A stretch of DNA of 41,780 nucleotides from Stutzerimonas stutzeri (GTDB taxonomy: Bacteria; Pseudomonadota; Gammaproteobacteria; Pseudomonadales; Pseudomonadaceae). Location of the stretch: positions 1 to 41,780 of the forward strand of contig NZ_JAMOIE010000041.1 of assembly GCF_024448935.1 (NCBI RefSeq), read 5' to 3'. Under the pieces are notes generated by a model. The model saw only the letters and a program-made list of their open reading frames with translations. It was not told the origin of the DNA and made no database searches. The position numbers and the translations under genes were made by a program. Of this stretch, positions 8,221-16,034 are shown piece by piece. Every line of letters begins with the position of its first letter. Position 1 is the stretch's first letter.

Positions 8221-9138
8221 TCAGAGATATCGTTGTGGCTGGATCTGCAGCGGCTCGAAATGCTCGCGCTCGGCGACGAAGGCCGGGCGTGGCTCAAGGC
8301 CGCAAAACGGCGCCTGCGCGGCATTATCCACGTGGTTGTAGACATAGAACAGATTGCTGCGCGCGCTGGGCGTGATGTTGCTGTTGGAGCCATGCATGGT
8401 GTTGCAGTCGAAGAACACCACACTGCCCGCCGGGCCCGTAGCGGTCTCGATGCCATAACGGTCCGCCAGTTGGGTCAGGCTGTCGTGATCCGGTACGCCG
8501 AACTCCTGCTTGCGCAGGGACTTCTGGTAGTGGTTCTCCGGCGTCGCGCCCACGCAGCGGATGTAGTGCTTGTGCGATCCCGGGACCAGCATCAGCGGAC
8601 CATTGTGCGGTTCGTTGTCGGTGAGCAGGATCGAGCAGCTCAGGGTGCGCATGCGCGGCAGGCCGTCTTCGACGTGCCAGGTCTCGAAATCCGAATGCCA
8701 GTAGAACTCCTTGCCGGTGAAGCCGGGTTTGAAGTTCATCCGCGACTGGTGCACATAGATATCCCCACCCAGGATGAAGCGGGCGATCGCGGCGGTGCGC
8801 TCGTCGCTGGCGACACGGGCGAACAGCGGATTGTCGGCGTGGATGGCGAACACCGAGCGGATTGCGCCGCTGTCCGGTTCCTGGATGGTCTTGCCGGAGT
8901 CGGCCACTGCCGGGTCCTGACGCATGCGCTCGAGTTCTTCGCGGAATACCGCGACTTCCTCGGCGCTGAATAGATTGGGAATGACCAGATAACCGTCACG
9001 CTCGAAGCGTTCGATCAGGTCCGGTGCGATCGGGGCGTTGGCCAGATCACTGCGGTAGACAACCGGATCCAGACGCTTCTGCCAGCTGGGTTCATCGTGC
9101 TGGCGCGAAGGGTAGAGGTCGGCTTGCACGGGGTTCAC
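8221..9138 (-). CDS. ectD: Ectoine hydroxylase (Fe(II)/2-oxoglutarate dioxygenase)
   Basis: A 305-residue ectoine hydroxylase converting ectoine to 5-hydroxyectoine with O2 and 2-oxoglutarate. The non-haem iron facial triad is visible as His148 and Asp150 (in WHSDFETWH) and His249 (NTMHGSN). The EctD signature runs from Phe145 to about Arg164. Arg260 in the SARSNLFYVYN block probably binds 2-oxoglutarate. Length equals that of characterised EctD proteins. The ATG at 9138 is preceded by AAGGAGA about 7 bases away. EctD lies 227 bases after ectC, longer than the 12-base ectB-ectC gap, so it might be expressed separately or at a lower level. Hydroxyectoine is typically made at high salt, heat and stationary phase. 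Confidence 0.97.
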   Translation of the reverse strand: MNPVQADLYPSRQHDEPSWQKRLDPVVYRSDLANAPIAPDLIERFERDGYLVIPNLFSAEEVAVFREELERMRQDPAVADSGKTIQEPDSGAIRSVFAIHADNPLFARVASDERTAAIARFILGGDIYVHQSRMNFKPGFTGKEFYWHSDFETWHVEDGLPRMRTLSCSILLTDNEPHNGPLMLVPGSHKHYIRCVGATPENHYQKSLRKQEFGVPDHDSLTQLADRYGIETATGPAGSVVFFDCNTMHGSNSNITPSARSNLFYVYNHVDNAAQAPFCGLEPRPAFVAEREHFEPLQIQPQRYL

Positions 9139-9312
9139 GTTAGGTTCTCCTTAGGGCTGGACGATTGCCGCGAATGCCAAGGTGCGATCCTGCGTGTCAG
9201 TTGGCGCCGAGCATGAATGACGGGTTGCTGCGCCCATTCGACGATTTTGGACGCCCGCCACATCGATGCCGGCGCTAACACCGCTCGGCGCGTTTTCATC
9301 CGAGCTTCGTAG

Positions 9313-9329
9313 GATGGGTGCAACCCATC
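9313..9329. repeat. Inverted repeat in the ectC-ectD gap
   Basis: Perfect 7-bp arms GATGGGT / ACCCATC with a GCA loop sit in the 227-base gap between ectC and ectD (9139-9365). The surrounding CGTAGGATGGGTGCAACCCATC resembles dispersed GTAGGATGGGT-type repeats common in Pseudomonas genomes. It could be such a repeat or an mRNA hairpin lowering read-through into ectD. Nothing else recognisable lies in this gap. Confidence 0.45.
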
Positions 9330-9365
9330 AAATAGCTGTTACGAGCTGCACACGCGTTACGCGCC

Positions 9366-9761
9366 TTAGACGGTTTCAGCCTCCAGCGGGTAGACGCCGC
9401 TTTCGTCATGCACTTCTTTGCCGTTGAGCGGCGGGTTGAAGACGCAGGCCATCTTCATGTCCTCGCTGCCGCCGCGCAGCAGATGCTCGTCGTGCTTGTC
9501 GAGGACGTACAGGGTGCCGGGCTCGATCTTGTAGATCTTGCCGTCGGCGAGGGTCTCGACTTCACCATTGCCACTGATGCAGTACACCGACTCCAGATGG
9601 TTCTGGTAGTGGATATGCGTCTCGGTGTTGGCATAGATGGTGGTGATATGGAACGAGAAGCCCATGTTGTCGTCCTTGAGCAACAGGCGGGTGCTGTCCC
9701 AGGTCTCGGTGGTGATTTTGCGGTTGGACTGCTCGCAGTCAGCCAGAGTACGTACGATCAT
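9366..9761 (-). CDS. ectC: L-ectoine synthase
   Basis: A 131-residue cupin enzyme that cyclises N-gamma-acetyl-L-2,4-diaminobutyrate to ectoine with loss of water. The iron ligands described for EctC, a Glu, a Tyr and a His, are present at Glu57 (NHLESVYC), Tyr85 (GTLYVLD) and His93 (KHDEHLL). The N-terminus [16 protein letters not shown] and the length are standard for the family. It starts 12 bases after the ectB stop on the same strand, so it is clearly cotranscribed and probably translationally coupled with ectB. Confidence 0.97.
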   Translation of the reverse strand: MIVRTLADCEQSNRKITTETWDSTRLLLKDDNMGFSFHITTIYANTETHIHYQNHLESVYCISGNGEVETLADGKIYKIEPGTLYVLDKHDEHLLRGGSEDMKMACVFNPPLNGKEVHDESGVYPLEAETV

Positions 9762-9773
9762 ATTTTCAATTCC

Positions 9774-11051
9774 TCAAGAAGCGGCCTTGTTGGTGTCCTG
9801 TTCGGACATCACGGCGGCGAATGCCTTGTCCAGAATGCTCATGGCCTTGTCGATCTGCTCTTCGCTGATGATCAGCGGGCAAAGGCACTTGACCACTTCG
9901 CTGTGGGCGCCGCTGGTTTCGATGACCAGTCCGTTTTCGAAGGCGTGGCGGCAGATGGCGGCGGCAGTGTCGCCATCCGGGCAGCTGATGCCGATCATCA
10001 TGCCGCGGCCCTTGACGAACAAGGAATCGGGACCATAACGGCGCACGATCTTGTGCATACCGTCGGCGATGCGCTTGCCCTTGGCCTGGACGCTCTTGGC
10101 GAACTGGTCATTGCTCCAGAAGTGCTCGATGGCCGCAGCGGCGGTGACGAAGGCGTGGTTGTTACCACGGAAGGTGCCGTTGTGCTCGCCCGGCTTCCAC
10201 TGGTCCAGCTCCTTGCGCAGCAGCACCATGGCGAATGGCAGGCCGTAGCCCGACAGCGACTTGGACAGGGTGATCATGTCCGGCTTGATGCCCATCTCCT
10301 CGAAGCTGAAAAAGGTGCCGGTACGGCCACAGCCGGCCTGGATGTCGTCGATGATCAGCAGCATCTCGTGCTTGCGGCAGAGCTTTTCCAGCTTGCGGAC
10401 CCACTCGGCCGATGCCGCGTTGAGACCGCCTTCGCCCTGAACCACTTCAACGATCACTGCAGCCGGCTTGTCGATGCCGCTGGACGGGTCGGTCAGCAGC
10501 TTGTCCATCATCCCGATGGTGTTGACCTTGTCGCCGAAGTAGTTGGCGTAGGGCATGCGGCTGACATCGGTCAGCGGTACTCCGGCGGCGCCGCGGTGAT
10601 GCTTGTTGCCGGTCGCGGCGAGCGCGCCGATGCTGCAGCCATGGAAGCCGTTGGTGAAGCTGATGATGTTGTTGCGGCCAGTCACCTTGCGCGCCAGCTT
10701 CAGCGCGGCCTCGACCGCGTTGGTGCCGGTCGGGCCGGTAAACTGCATGACATAGTCCATGTTGCGCGGCTTGAGGATCAGCCGGTCGAACGTCGACAGG
10801 AAGGTCTCCTTCGCTTCGGAATACATGTCCAGGCCATGGGTGATGCCGTCGGCGCTGATGTAGTCGAGCAGCGCTTGCTTCAGCACGGGGTGGTTATGGC
10901 CATAGTTAAGCGTGCCGGCGCCGGCTAGGAAGTCGATGTAGTGCTTGCCTTCACGGGTGATCAGTTCAGCGCCGCGGGCTTGCTTGAATACCACCGGGAA
11001 GGAGCGGCAGTAACTGCGAACACCGGATTCGTGCAGTTCAAACGTTTGCAT
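9774..11051 (-). CDS. ectB: Diaminobutyrate-2-oxoglutarate transaminase (EctB portion)
   Basis: A 425-residue class III aminotransferase making L-2,4-diaminobutyrate from aspartate semialdehyde with glutamate as amino donor. PLP features: GPTGTNAVEAALKLAR around 106-121, FTNGFHGCS at 132-140, IIDDIQAGCGRTG at 233-245 and the Schiff-base Lys264 in TLSKSLSGYG. The normal family start MQTFELHESGVRSY has a good ribosome binding site (GAGGAAATTCC before ATG), so EctB can be made as a separate protein. However, this frame is open upstream all the way through ectA with no stop between them (see ectA). EctB therefore exists as a free protein, as the C-terminal half of an EctA-EctB fusion, or both. 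Confidence 0.95.
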   Translation of the reverse strand: MQTFELHESGVRSYCRSFPVVFKQARGAELITREGKHYIDFLAGAGTLNYGHNHPVLKQALLDYISADGITHGLDMYSEAKETFLSTFDRLILKPRNMDYVMQFTGPTGTNAVEAALKLARKVTGRNNIISFTNGFHGCSIGALAATGNKHHRGAAGVPLTDVSRMPYANYFGDKVNTIGMMDKLLTDPSSGIDKPAAVIVEVVQGEGGLNAASAEWVRKLEKLCRKHEMLLIIDDIQAGCGRTGTFFSFEEMGIKPDMITLSKSLSGYGLPFAMVLLRKELDQWKPGEHNGTFRGNNHAFVTAAAAIEHFWSNDQFAKSVQAKGKRIADGMHKIVRRYGPDSLFVKGRGMMIGISCPDGDTAAAICRHAFENGLVIETSGAHSEVVKCLCPLIISEEQIDKAMSILDKAFAAVMSEQDTNKAAS

Positions 11052-11594
11052 GGAATTTCCTCGAATTCTTTCTCTGGTTCTTTCTCTGGAGTCGGTGGCG
11101 ACGAACGGACCCGCGCGATAGAGCTCTTCGTCCTCGTGCTGGCCGGCGAAGTGCTTGGCCCGGGAGAACAGCGTGCGGGTGCTGTACTCGGTCTCCAGCT
11201 GAGCGAAGGCTTTCTTGAAAAGCGCCTGCGAAGCGCCGTTGTCTGGCGAAATGGTCGTTTCCAGGTGACGGACGCCCTGTTCTCTGGCGACCCGAGTAAC
11301 CAGGGCCATCAGCATGCGCAGAGCCAGACCCTGGCCGCGCATCGAAGCATCAACCGCGACCTGCCAGACGAACAGCGTGTCGGGGCGAGCGGGTGGGCGA
11401 TATCCGGAAATGAAACCTACCAGTTGGCCGTGTGCATCTTCGGCCGCGATGGAGGTATCAGCGAAGTCGGAACACTGCAGAAGGTTGCAGTACACCGAAT
11501 TGATATCCAGAGGCTGGCAGCGAGCTACCAGATCATGGAGGGCGGAACCGTCGCTGTCGGTTGGGCGACGGAGCGTTACGGTAGGAATACTCAA
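11052..11594 (-). CDS. ectA: Diaminobutyrate acetyltransferase (EctA), reading through into EctB
   Basis: A GNAT-fold acetyltransferase forming N-gamma-acetyl-diaminobutyrate from acetyl-CoA. Family features: CQPLDINSVYCNLLQ, VGFISGYRPPARPDTLFVWQVAVD, the acetyl-CoA loop RGQGLALRML and ETTISPDNGAS. About 180 residues precede the EctB methionine, matching a full EctA. There is no stop codon: after the usual C-terminal end (GPF at about 162-164) the frame continues through VATDSRERTRERIRGNS straight into MQTFELHES of EctB. The start is taken as TTG at 11594, with AAAGGA six bases before it; the alternative GTG at 11640-11642 falls inside the proposed promoter. The feature end marks the last codon before the EctB Met, not a stop. 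It is the first gene of the cluster. Confidence 0.88.
11066..11089 (-). repeat. Perfect 12-bp tandem duplication at the ectA-ectB junction
   Basis: On the minus strand CCAGAGAAAGAA occurs twice in direct succession (plus strand 11066-11077 and 11078-11089). It lies between the end of conserved EctA and the ectB ribosome binding site. Being a multiple of three, it keeps the EctA-EctB frame and encodes the RERTRER part of the linker. It looks like a slipped-strand duplication; each extra copy would add four residues. Confidence 0.9.
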
Positions 11595-11631
11595 AACAAA
11601 TCCTTTGGGGTTGTTGATTGAATCCTTTATC

Positions 11632-11661
11632 AGGATAAACACATTGAAAATTTAATCTCAA
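11632..11661 (-). promoter_or_regulatory. Candidate sigma-70 promoter of the ect operon
   Basis: On the minus strand TTGAGA (plus 11656-11661) and TATCCT (plus 11632-11637) are spaced by 18 bases, a plausible -35/-10 pair just upstream of ectA. Transcription would begin near 11625, leaving a leader of about 30 bases before the TTG start at 11594. The A/T-rich spacer contrasts with the GC-rich surroundings. Osmotic control is expected from knowledge of ect operons but is not shown by the sequence. Confidence 0.5.
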
Positions 11662-12249
11662 CCCGAGCGGACGATCATCACCCTGGATTCACCGCCGATA
11701 TCGTAGAAGTTGGCCGTATATCGGCCGGCTTGGACTTTCTGTCGAACTCGCGAAATGCCCGCTGCATTCGGCTACATATCGAGGCGGATGTCTTCCGTGA
11801 GTTGGGCTGACGAATCAGCGGGTGTTTCGGCTGCCGCGTGGTGCTCCAGGTGCCCTGCTGGAGCGTGCCGCAGAGTTGTTCCAAAGCCAGCAAAATCAAG
11901 CGCTGTGGCGAAGTTGGGCGCCGCCATCGGTGCCCCCGGCTGGCACTGCTGCAAACTGTTGTTGAAGTAACGGAAGTTGGCTGGCCGGATGCGCCGGATT
12001 CAGCTGGCAAACTACCGTGAGGGGGCGTAGATATCGGCGACTGATATCTGGACCCTTATTCCGGAAGATTGGCGACTTCGTCGCATTCGATGAAATTTTC
12101 ATGGCGAGTTGGTTGCTGCGATTCTGGCGAGTTGCTCTGAATAGTTGTATGGCGGCTGCTGCGTTAGTTGTGTCGAAATGCAGCAAGCCGCTCTGTCCCG
12201 CATGCTGGAAGCGTTCTGGGCTTGATCGGCAGTGCGCTCCGGCCGGACC
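11662..12249. other. 588-base stretch between ectA and zwf without a supported gene
   Basis: No open frame here shows a family motif. The longest candidates (11678-12010 minus, 11710-11970 plus, 11896-12186 minus) have unlikely amino-acid composition and no good ribosome binding site. No ectR-type MarR regulator is visible. The stretch probably holds upstream control sequence for ectA and the 3' flank of zwf, plus the junction of the ect cluster with the core chromosome. Confidence 0.5.
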
Positions 12250-13692
12250 TCAGCGCCACCACTGGCGGCCCTGGTGCTCGATCAACTGATGCGCCTGCTC
12301 GGGACCATCGGTGCCGGCCGGGTAGGGCCGCGGTTTGCGGTAGTGGCTGTGCCAACCGCGCAGGATCGGATCGACCCAGTTCCAGGCGGCTTCCACCTCG
12401 TCGCGGCGCATGAACAATGTCGAGTCGCCTTCGATCACGTCCAGCAACAGCCGCTCGTAGGCCTCCCAGCGGCGTGTGCTGCTGAACGCATGGGCCAGAT
12501 TCAGATCGAGCTCGACGGGCTCCAGTTGCATCCCTTTACCGGGTGCCTTGGCCATGAGCTGCAGGCTGATGCTCTCCTCCGGCTGCAGACGGATCACCAG
12601 GCGGTTCACTTCGCCTTTGGTGAACAACCTGTGCGGCACCTCCTTGAAGGTGATGATGATTTCCGAGCGCTTCTTCGCCATGCGCTTGCCGGTGCGCAGA
12701 TAGAAGGGCACGCCGGCCCAGCGCCAATTGTCGATTTCGGCCTTTACCGCGACGAAGGTTTCGGTGTCGCTGTCGTTGTCGACATCGTTCTCGAAGTAAT
12801 AGGCTCGCACGTCCTGACCACCGATGCGGCCGGCGCCGTACTGACCGCGCACGGTCTGGTCCTGAACGTCGTTGCCAGTGATGGGCTTGAGGGCTTCGAG
12901 GACCTTCACCTTTTCGCCACGTATGGATTTGGCGTCGAAACGCACCGGCGCTTCCATTGCGACCAGGCAGAGCAGCTGCAGCAGATGGTTCTGCAGCATG
13001 TCGCGCATGGCGCCGGCGTGATCGTAATAGCTGCCGCGCTCTTCGACGCCGAGGGTTTCGGCCACCGTGATCTGCACATGATCGATATGGCCGCTGCGCC
13101 AGATTGGCTCGAACAGAGCATTGGCAAAACGCAGCGCCATGAGGTTCTGAACGGTTTCCTTGCCGAGGTAATGGTCGATCCGGTAGATGCGCGGCTCAGG
13201 GAACACCGCTCCGATCGCTTCGTTGATCGCCAGTGCAGAATCCAGTGAGTGACCGATGGGCTTTTCCAGCACGATGCGCGCGTTCTCGCCGGCAAGCCCC
13301 GCGCTTTCCAGGTTGCAAGCAATGGGTTCGAACAGGCTCGGCGCGGTCGCCAGATAATGCACCAGCACGTGGCCCTCGGACTGACCAAGGTGGTGCGCCA
13401 AGCCAACGAATTCGCCCCTCTGTTTGGCATCCATGGCGAAGTAATCGAGCCGCCGACTGAACGCTTTCCAGATGTCGGCCTCGAAATCGGTGCGCGCGAT
13501 TTCGGCACGGCAATGACGCTCGGCCAGGGTCAGGTAAGCGTCGCGGTCGATATCCTGACGGGCGATCGCGAGGATGCGTACATCGTCGTGCAGCCGCTTT
13601 TCACGGTGCAGGTGATAGAGCGCAGGGATGAGTTTGTGTAGCGCCAGATCGCCGGTACCGCCAAATACCAGCATGTCGCAGGAAATGGACAC
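12250..13692 (-). CDS. zwf: Glucose-6-phosphate 1-dehydrogenase
   Basis: A 480-residue enzyme oxidising glucose-6-phosphate to 6-phosphogluconolactone with NAD(P)+, feeding the Entner-Doudoroff and pentose phosphate routes. The dinucleotide-binding loop GGTGDLA is at residues 11-17, the substrate-binding RIDHYLGK motif at 171-178, and an EKPIGHSL block at 143-150. A tail of about 30 residues past the usual end is Trp/Pro/His-rich. Length is standard. It is divergent from the hexR-type gene, and the shared intergenic region (13693-13852) holds a HexR palindrome about 55 bases upstream of the zwf start. The downstream neighbour is the ectoine cluster, whereas in P. aeruginosa I recall the U32 peptidase gene directly next to this zwf copy. 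Confidence 0.96.
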   Translation of the reverse strand: MSISCDMLVFGGTGDLALHKLIPALYHLHREKRLHDDVRILAIARQDIDRDAYLTLAERHCRAEIARTDFEADIWKAFSRRLDYFAMDAKQRGEFVGLAHHLGQSEGHVLVHYLATAPSLFEPIACNLESAGLAGENARIVLEKPIGHSLDSALAINEAIGAVFPEPRIYRIDHYLGKETVQNLMALRFANALFEPIWRSGHIDHVQITVAETLGVEERGSYYDHAGAMRDMLQNHLLQLLCLVAMEAPVRFDAKSIRGEKVKVLEALKPITGNDVQDQTVRGQYGAGRIGGQDVRAYYFENDVDNDSDTETFVAVKAEIDNWRWAGVPFYLRTGKRMAKKRSEIIITFKEVPHRLFTKGEVNRLVIRLQPEESISLQLMAKAPGKGMQLEPVELDLNLAHAFSSTRRWEAYERLLLDVIEGDSTLFMRRDEVEAAWNWVDPILRGWHSHYRKPRPYPAGTDGPEQAHQLIEHQGRQWWR

Positions 13693-13744
13693 AGCATCAC
13701 TCCTAGAAGGTGGGCAGACTCGATAGGTGGGCGATGCGGCGAGT

Positions 13745-13763
13745 CTTGTAGTATAACTACAAG
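13745..13763. promoter_or_regulatory. HexR operator between zwf and hexR
   Basis: The core TGTAGTATAACTACA at 13747-13761 fits the HexR consensus TGTARTWWWWYTACA at every position, within a 19-base near-palindrome (13745-13763). It sits in the intergenic region between divergent zwf and hexR-type genes. HexR is known to repress zwf and related sugar genes and to be released by 2-keto-3-deoxy-6-phosphogluconate. One site here could control both promoters. Confidence 0.88.
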
Positions 13764-13852
13764 CCCACTACACCCAGCCGGCAAGACGCATGCGAGCGCA
13801 GCCACAGCGTTCGACCACGCTTGCCCGGTATTGATCATAGCGAGTCCGCCAC

Positions 13853-14719
13853 GTGAACCTGCTGCAACACATCGCCCAATCGAGAAGTACGTTACGCAAG
13901 TCGGAGCTGAAGGTGGCCGACCATGTGCTCCTCGATCCAGCCGCCGTGATGCACAGCTCCATGGCCGATCTGGCGCATGTGGTGGGTGTCAGCGAGCCGA
14001 CCATCGTGCGCTTCTGTCGCGCAATCGGGTGCTTGGGGTTCCAGGATCTGAAGCTGAAACTGGCACAAAGTCTCGCCGCTGGCGCCAGCTTCGGCCAGTT
14101 CGCCATCAGTGAGAACGATTCGGTTACCGACTTCGCGCTGAAGATCTTCGATACCACCTTGCATACGCTGATGGAAGTGCGCGAAAAGCTCGACTCCGAT
14201 GCGCTGGAGCGTGCGGTCGCGGCCATGGCCAAGGCGGAGCGGGTGGAGTTCTACGGCTTCGGTGCGTCCGGCGCGGTGGCCACCGATGCCCAACACAAGT
14301 TCTTCCGCCTGCTGCTCAGCGCCGCGGCCTATTCCGACCCGCACATGCAGGCGATGTCGGCGGTGACGCTGAAACCCACCGATGTGGCGATCTGCATTTC
14401 CCAGTCAGGCCGCTCCAAGGACTTGCTGATCACGGCGAATGTGGTCCGCGAATCCGGCGCCACGCTGATCACCCTCTGTCCGAGCCAGACCCCGCTGGCC
14501 GAACTGGCGACTATCAACCTGGCCATCGACGTGCAGGAAGACACCGAGATCTATACGCCGCTGACCTCGCGTATCGCCCACCTGGTGGTCATCGACGTAC
14601 TGGCCATGGGGGTCGCCATGGCGCGTGGTCCGAGCCTGGTCAATCACCTCAAGAGCGTCAAGCGCAGCTTGCGCAGCCTGCGTCTGTCGCCGAAATCGGT
14701 GAAGCCGCACGAAGATTGA
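13853..14719 (+). CDS. hexR: HexR-type RpiR-family transcriptional regulator
   Basis: A 288-residue RpiR-family protein: an N-terminal helix-turn-helix domain (residues 1-77, with SMADLAHVVGVSEPTIVRFCRAIG) and a C-terminal SIS sugar-phosphate-binding domain (about 120-255, with FYGFGASGAVATDAQHKF and CISQSGRSKDLL). HexR controls hexose and central carbon metabolism by binding a palindrome such as the one at 13745-13763. It starts with GTG at 13853, which gives the standard MNLLQHIAQSR N-terminus. It is divergent from zwf with the operator between them, supporting control of zwf and itself. A small conserved-looking gene follows on the same strand about 100 bases on. Confidence 0.92.
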   Translation: MNLLQHIAQSRSTLRKSELKVADHVLLDPAAVMHSSMADLAHVVGVSEPTIVRFCRAIGCLGFQDLKLKLAQSLAAGASFGQFAISENDSVTDFALKIFDTTLHTLMEVREKLDSDALERAVAAMAKAERVEFYGFGASGAVATDAQHKFFRLLLSAAAYSDPHMQAMSAVTLKPTDVAICISQSGRSKDLLITANVVRESGATLITLCPSQTPLAELATINLAIDVQEDTEIYTPLTSRIAHLVVIDVLAMGVAMARGPSLVNHLKSVKRSLRSLRLSPKSVKPHED

Positions 14720-14823
14720 CGAGCGCTTGAGCGGCGTTCATCGCTCCGTCATCTGCTTGTCCTCATAGCGTCACCCGGGGCTTCGATGCTGGGCTCTCCC
14801 GACACCTGTTCCGGAGACCGCGC

Positions 14824-15027
14824 ATGTCCCAGCACCGTGAAGCCCACGTCAACCTCGATGCCCGTGCCCGCCGCAAGCAGCTGGACGAGCGCCGCATGCA
14901 CTTCCGCCGTGCCATCGAAAGCTACGACGAGCAGCGCCAGCTGCATGCGCAACTGATGGAGTTTCCCGACCTGCTGATGGTCAGCCCGCTGCTTGAGGCT
15001 TTGCCTGCGAGCCGTCAAAGCGCGTAG
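14824..15027 (+). CDS. Small hypothetical protein, charged and helical
   Basis: A 67-residue protein starting MSQHREAHVNLDARARRK. It is rich in Arg, Glu, Gln, His and Leu and looks entirely alpha-helical (LDERRMHFRRAIESYDEQRQLHAQL), with no signal peptide or membrane segment. The start ATG lies about 8 bases after a CCGGAGA ribosome binding site. It lies 104 bases after hexR on the same strand. Its last 47 bases overlap the 3' end of the convergent LysR gene. I do not recognise a family; the strong ribosome binding site and codon use argue that it is real. Confidence 0.55.
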   Translation: MSQHREAHVNLDARARRKQLDERRMHFRRAIESYDEQRQLHAQLMEFPDLLMVSPLLEALPASRQSA

Positions 15028-15943
15028 CCAGGGCGATGATCTGCGCGCGTTCTTCGCGGATAAAGGTGCAGAACGCCTGAGCCACCGGGCTCAGCCGCTT
15101 GGCTCGGGGATGCACCACGCACCAGCTGCGGTACAGCGGTAGCTCCTCGACTGGCAGCTCCCGCAGCAGGCCGTGAGCCAGCTCCAAGTGGACTGCATGG
15201 CGTGGCATCAGCGCTACGCCGAGCCCTGCTACGACGCTTTCACGCAGGGCGTCCAGTGATGCCACCTGGATCGTCTGAGCGAAATGTGCACGCTTCTGGC
15301 GCAGATAGTCTTCGCCTGCCTTGCGCGTGCCCGAACCCGGCTCCCGGACCAGTAGTGGGTAGGCGGTCAGGTCCTGCAAGGTCAGGGTTGACGCCTGGCT
15401 CAGTGGATGATCAGTCGGTGCGACCGCCACGATGGGGTTGTTCAGGAATGGCATGAACTCCAGATCCATGTCAGTTGGCACCTGCGACATGATCAGCAGA
15501 TCGTCGCGGCTGATCGACAGGCGCTTAACCGCCTGCGCGTGATTGACCACCACGAGTTCCAGACTGACCTCTGGATGCTTGCGTTTGAAGGCCGCAAACA
15601 GGTGCGGCGTGATGTATTTGGCGCTCGACTCGACCGCCAGATTCAGCTGACCCTGTAGCGAGCCCTGCATGTCGGACAGCTGCATATCCAGGCTGTCCAG
15701 GCGTCCAAAGATGTCGGTGCTGGCGCGCTGGAGCGCTTCGGCGGCGGCGGTCAGGTAGAGTTTTCTGCCCAGATACTCGAACAGCGGCTGGCCGATCAGA
15801 TCCTCCAATTGGCGAATCTGCAAGCTCACTGCTGGCTGGGTCAGCGCCATTTCTTCTGCCGCTCGACTATAGGAGCGGCTTTCACATACCGCCCGGAACA
15901 CCTGCAACTGACGCAAGGTTATCCGCATCATGCTTTTTCGCAT
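14981..15943 (-). CDS. LysR-family transcriptional regulator (PycR/CbbR-like)
   Basis: A 320-residue LysR-type regulator. The winged helix-turn-helix is at residues 5-65 (LRQLQVFRAVCESRSYSRAAEEMALTQPAVSLQIRQLE), followed by an inducer-binding domain (about 95-300). The start at 15943 is chosen because CAGGAG lies about 11 bases upstream; an open GTG-start extension to 16021 is not needed. Its place beside a zwf-hexR pair matches, in my recollection, that of PycR in P. aeruginosa, which controls the divergent pyruvate carboxylase genes. Here no pyruvate carboxylase gene follows upstream; a decayed MATE gene and insertion sequences lie there instead, so its usual target has been separated from it. 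The effector is unknown. Confidence 0.88.
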   Translation of the reverse strand: MRKSMMRITLRQLQVFRAVCESRSYSRAAEEMALTQPAVSLQIRQLEDLIGQPLFEYLGRKLYLTAAAEALQRASTDIFGRLDSLDMQLSDMQGSLQGQLNLAVESSAKYITPHLFAAFKRKHPEVSLELVVVNHAQAVKRLSISRDDLLIMSQVPTDMDLEFMPFLNNPIVAVAPTDHPLSQASTLTLQDLTAYPLLVREPGSGTRKAGEDYLRQKRAHFAQTIQVASLDALRESVVAGLGVALMPRHAVHLELAHGLLRELPVEELPLYRSWCVVHPRAKRLSPVAQAFCTFIREERAQIIALATRFDGSQAKPQAAG

Positions 15944-16034
15944 CGATTTCGCCACTCCTGTTGAGACCCACCGCTTCGGCTCTGTGATTGCTAGGCCGCT
16001 AAGGCCCACCCCACCCCGCACAGCCCTGGCTGAA

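Noticed and set aside
11640..11642. GTG as the start of ectA
   Set aside because: No ribosome binding site precedes it, and it lies within the candidate promoter spacer; TTG at 11594 has AAAGGA at good spacing. Not fully excluded, because the upstream frame resembles the N-terminus of some EctA entries as I remember them.
11678..12186. Possible ectR or another gene upstream of ectA
   Set aside because: Candidate frames lack a MarR fold signature, ribosome binding site or sensible composition.
12232..13248. Long plus-strand open frame opposite zwf
   Set aside because: It mirrors the zwf codons; no motif or ribosome binding site. The same applies to the long opposite-strand frames over uvrD, trhP, ask, ectB, pckA and the FIST-MCP gene.
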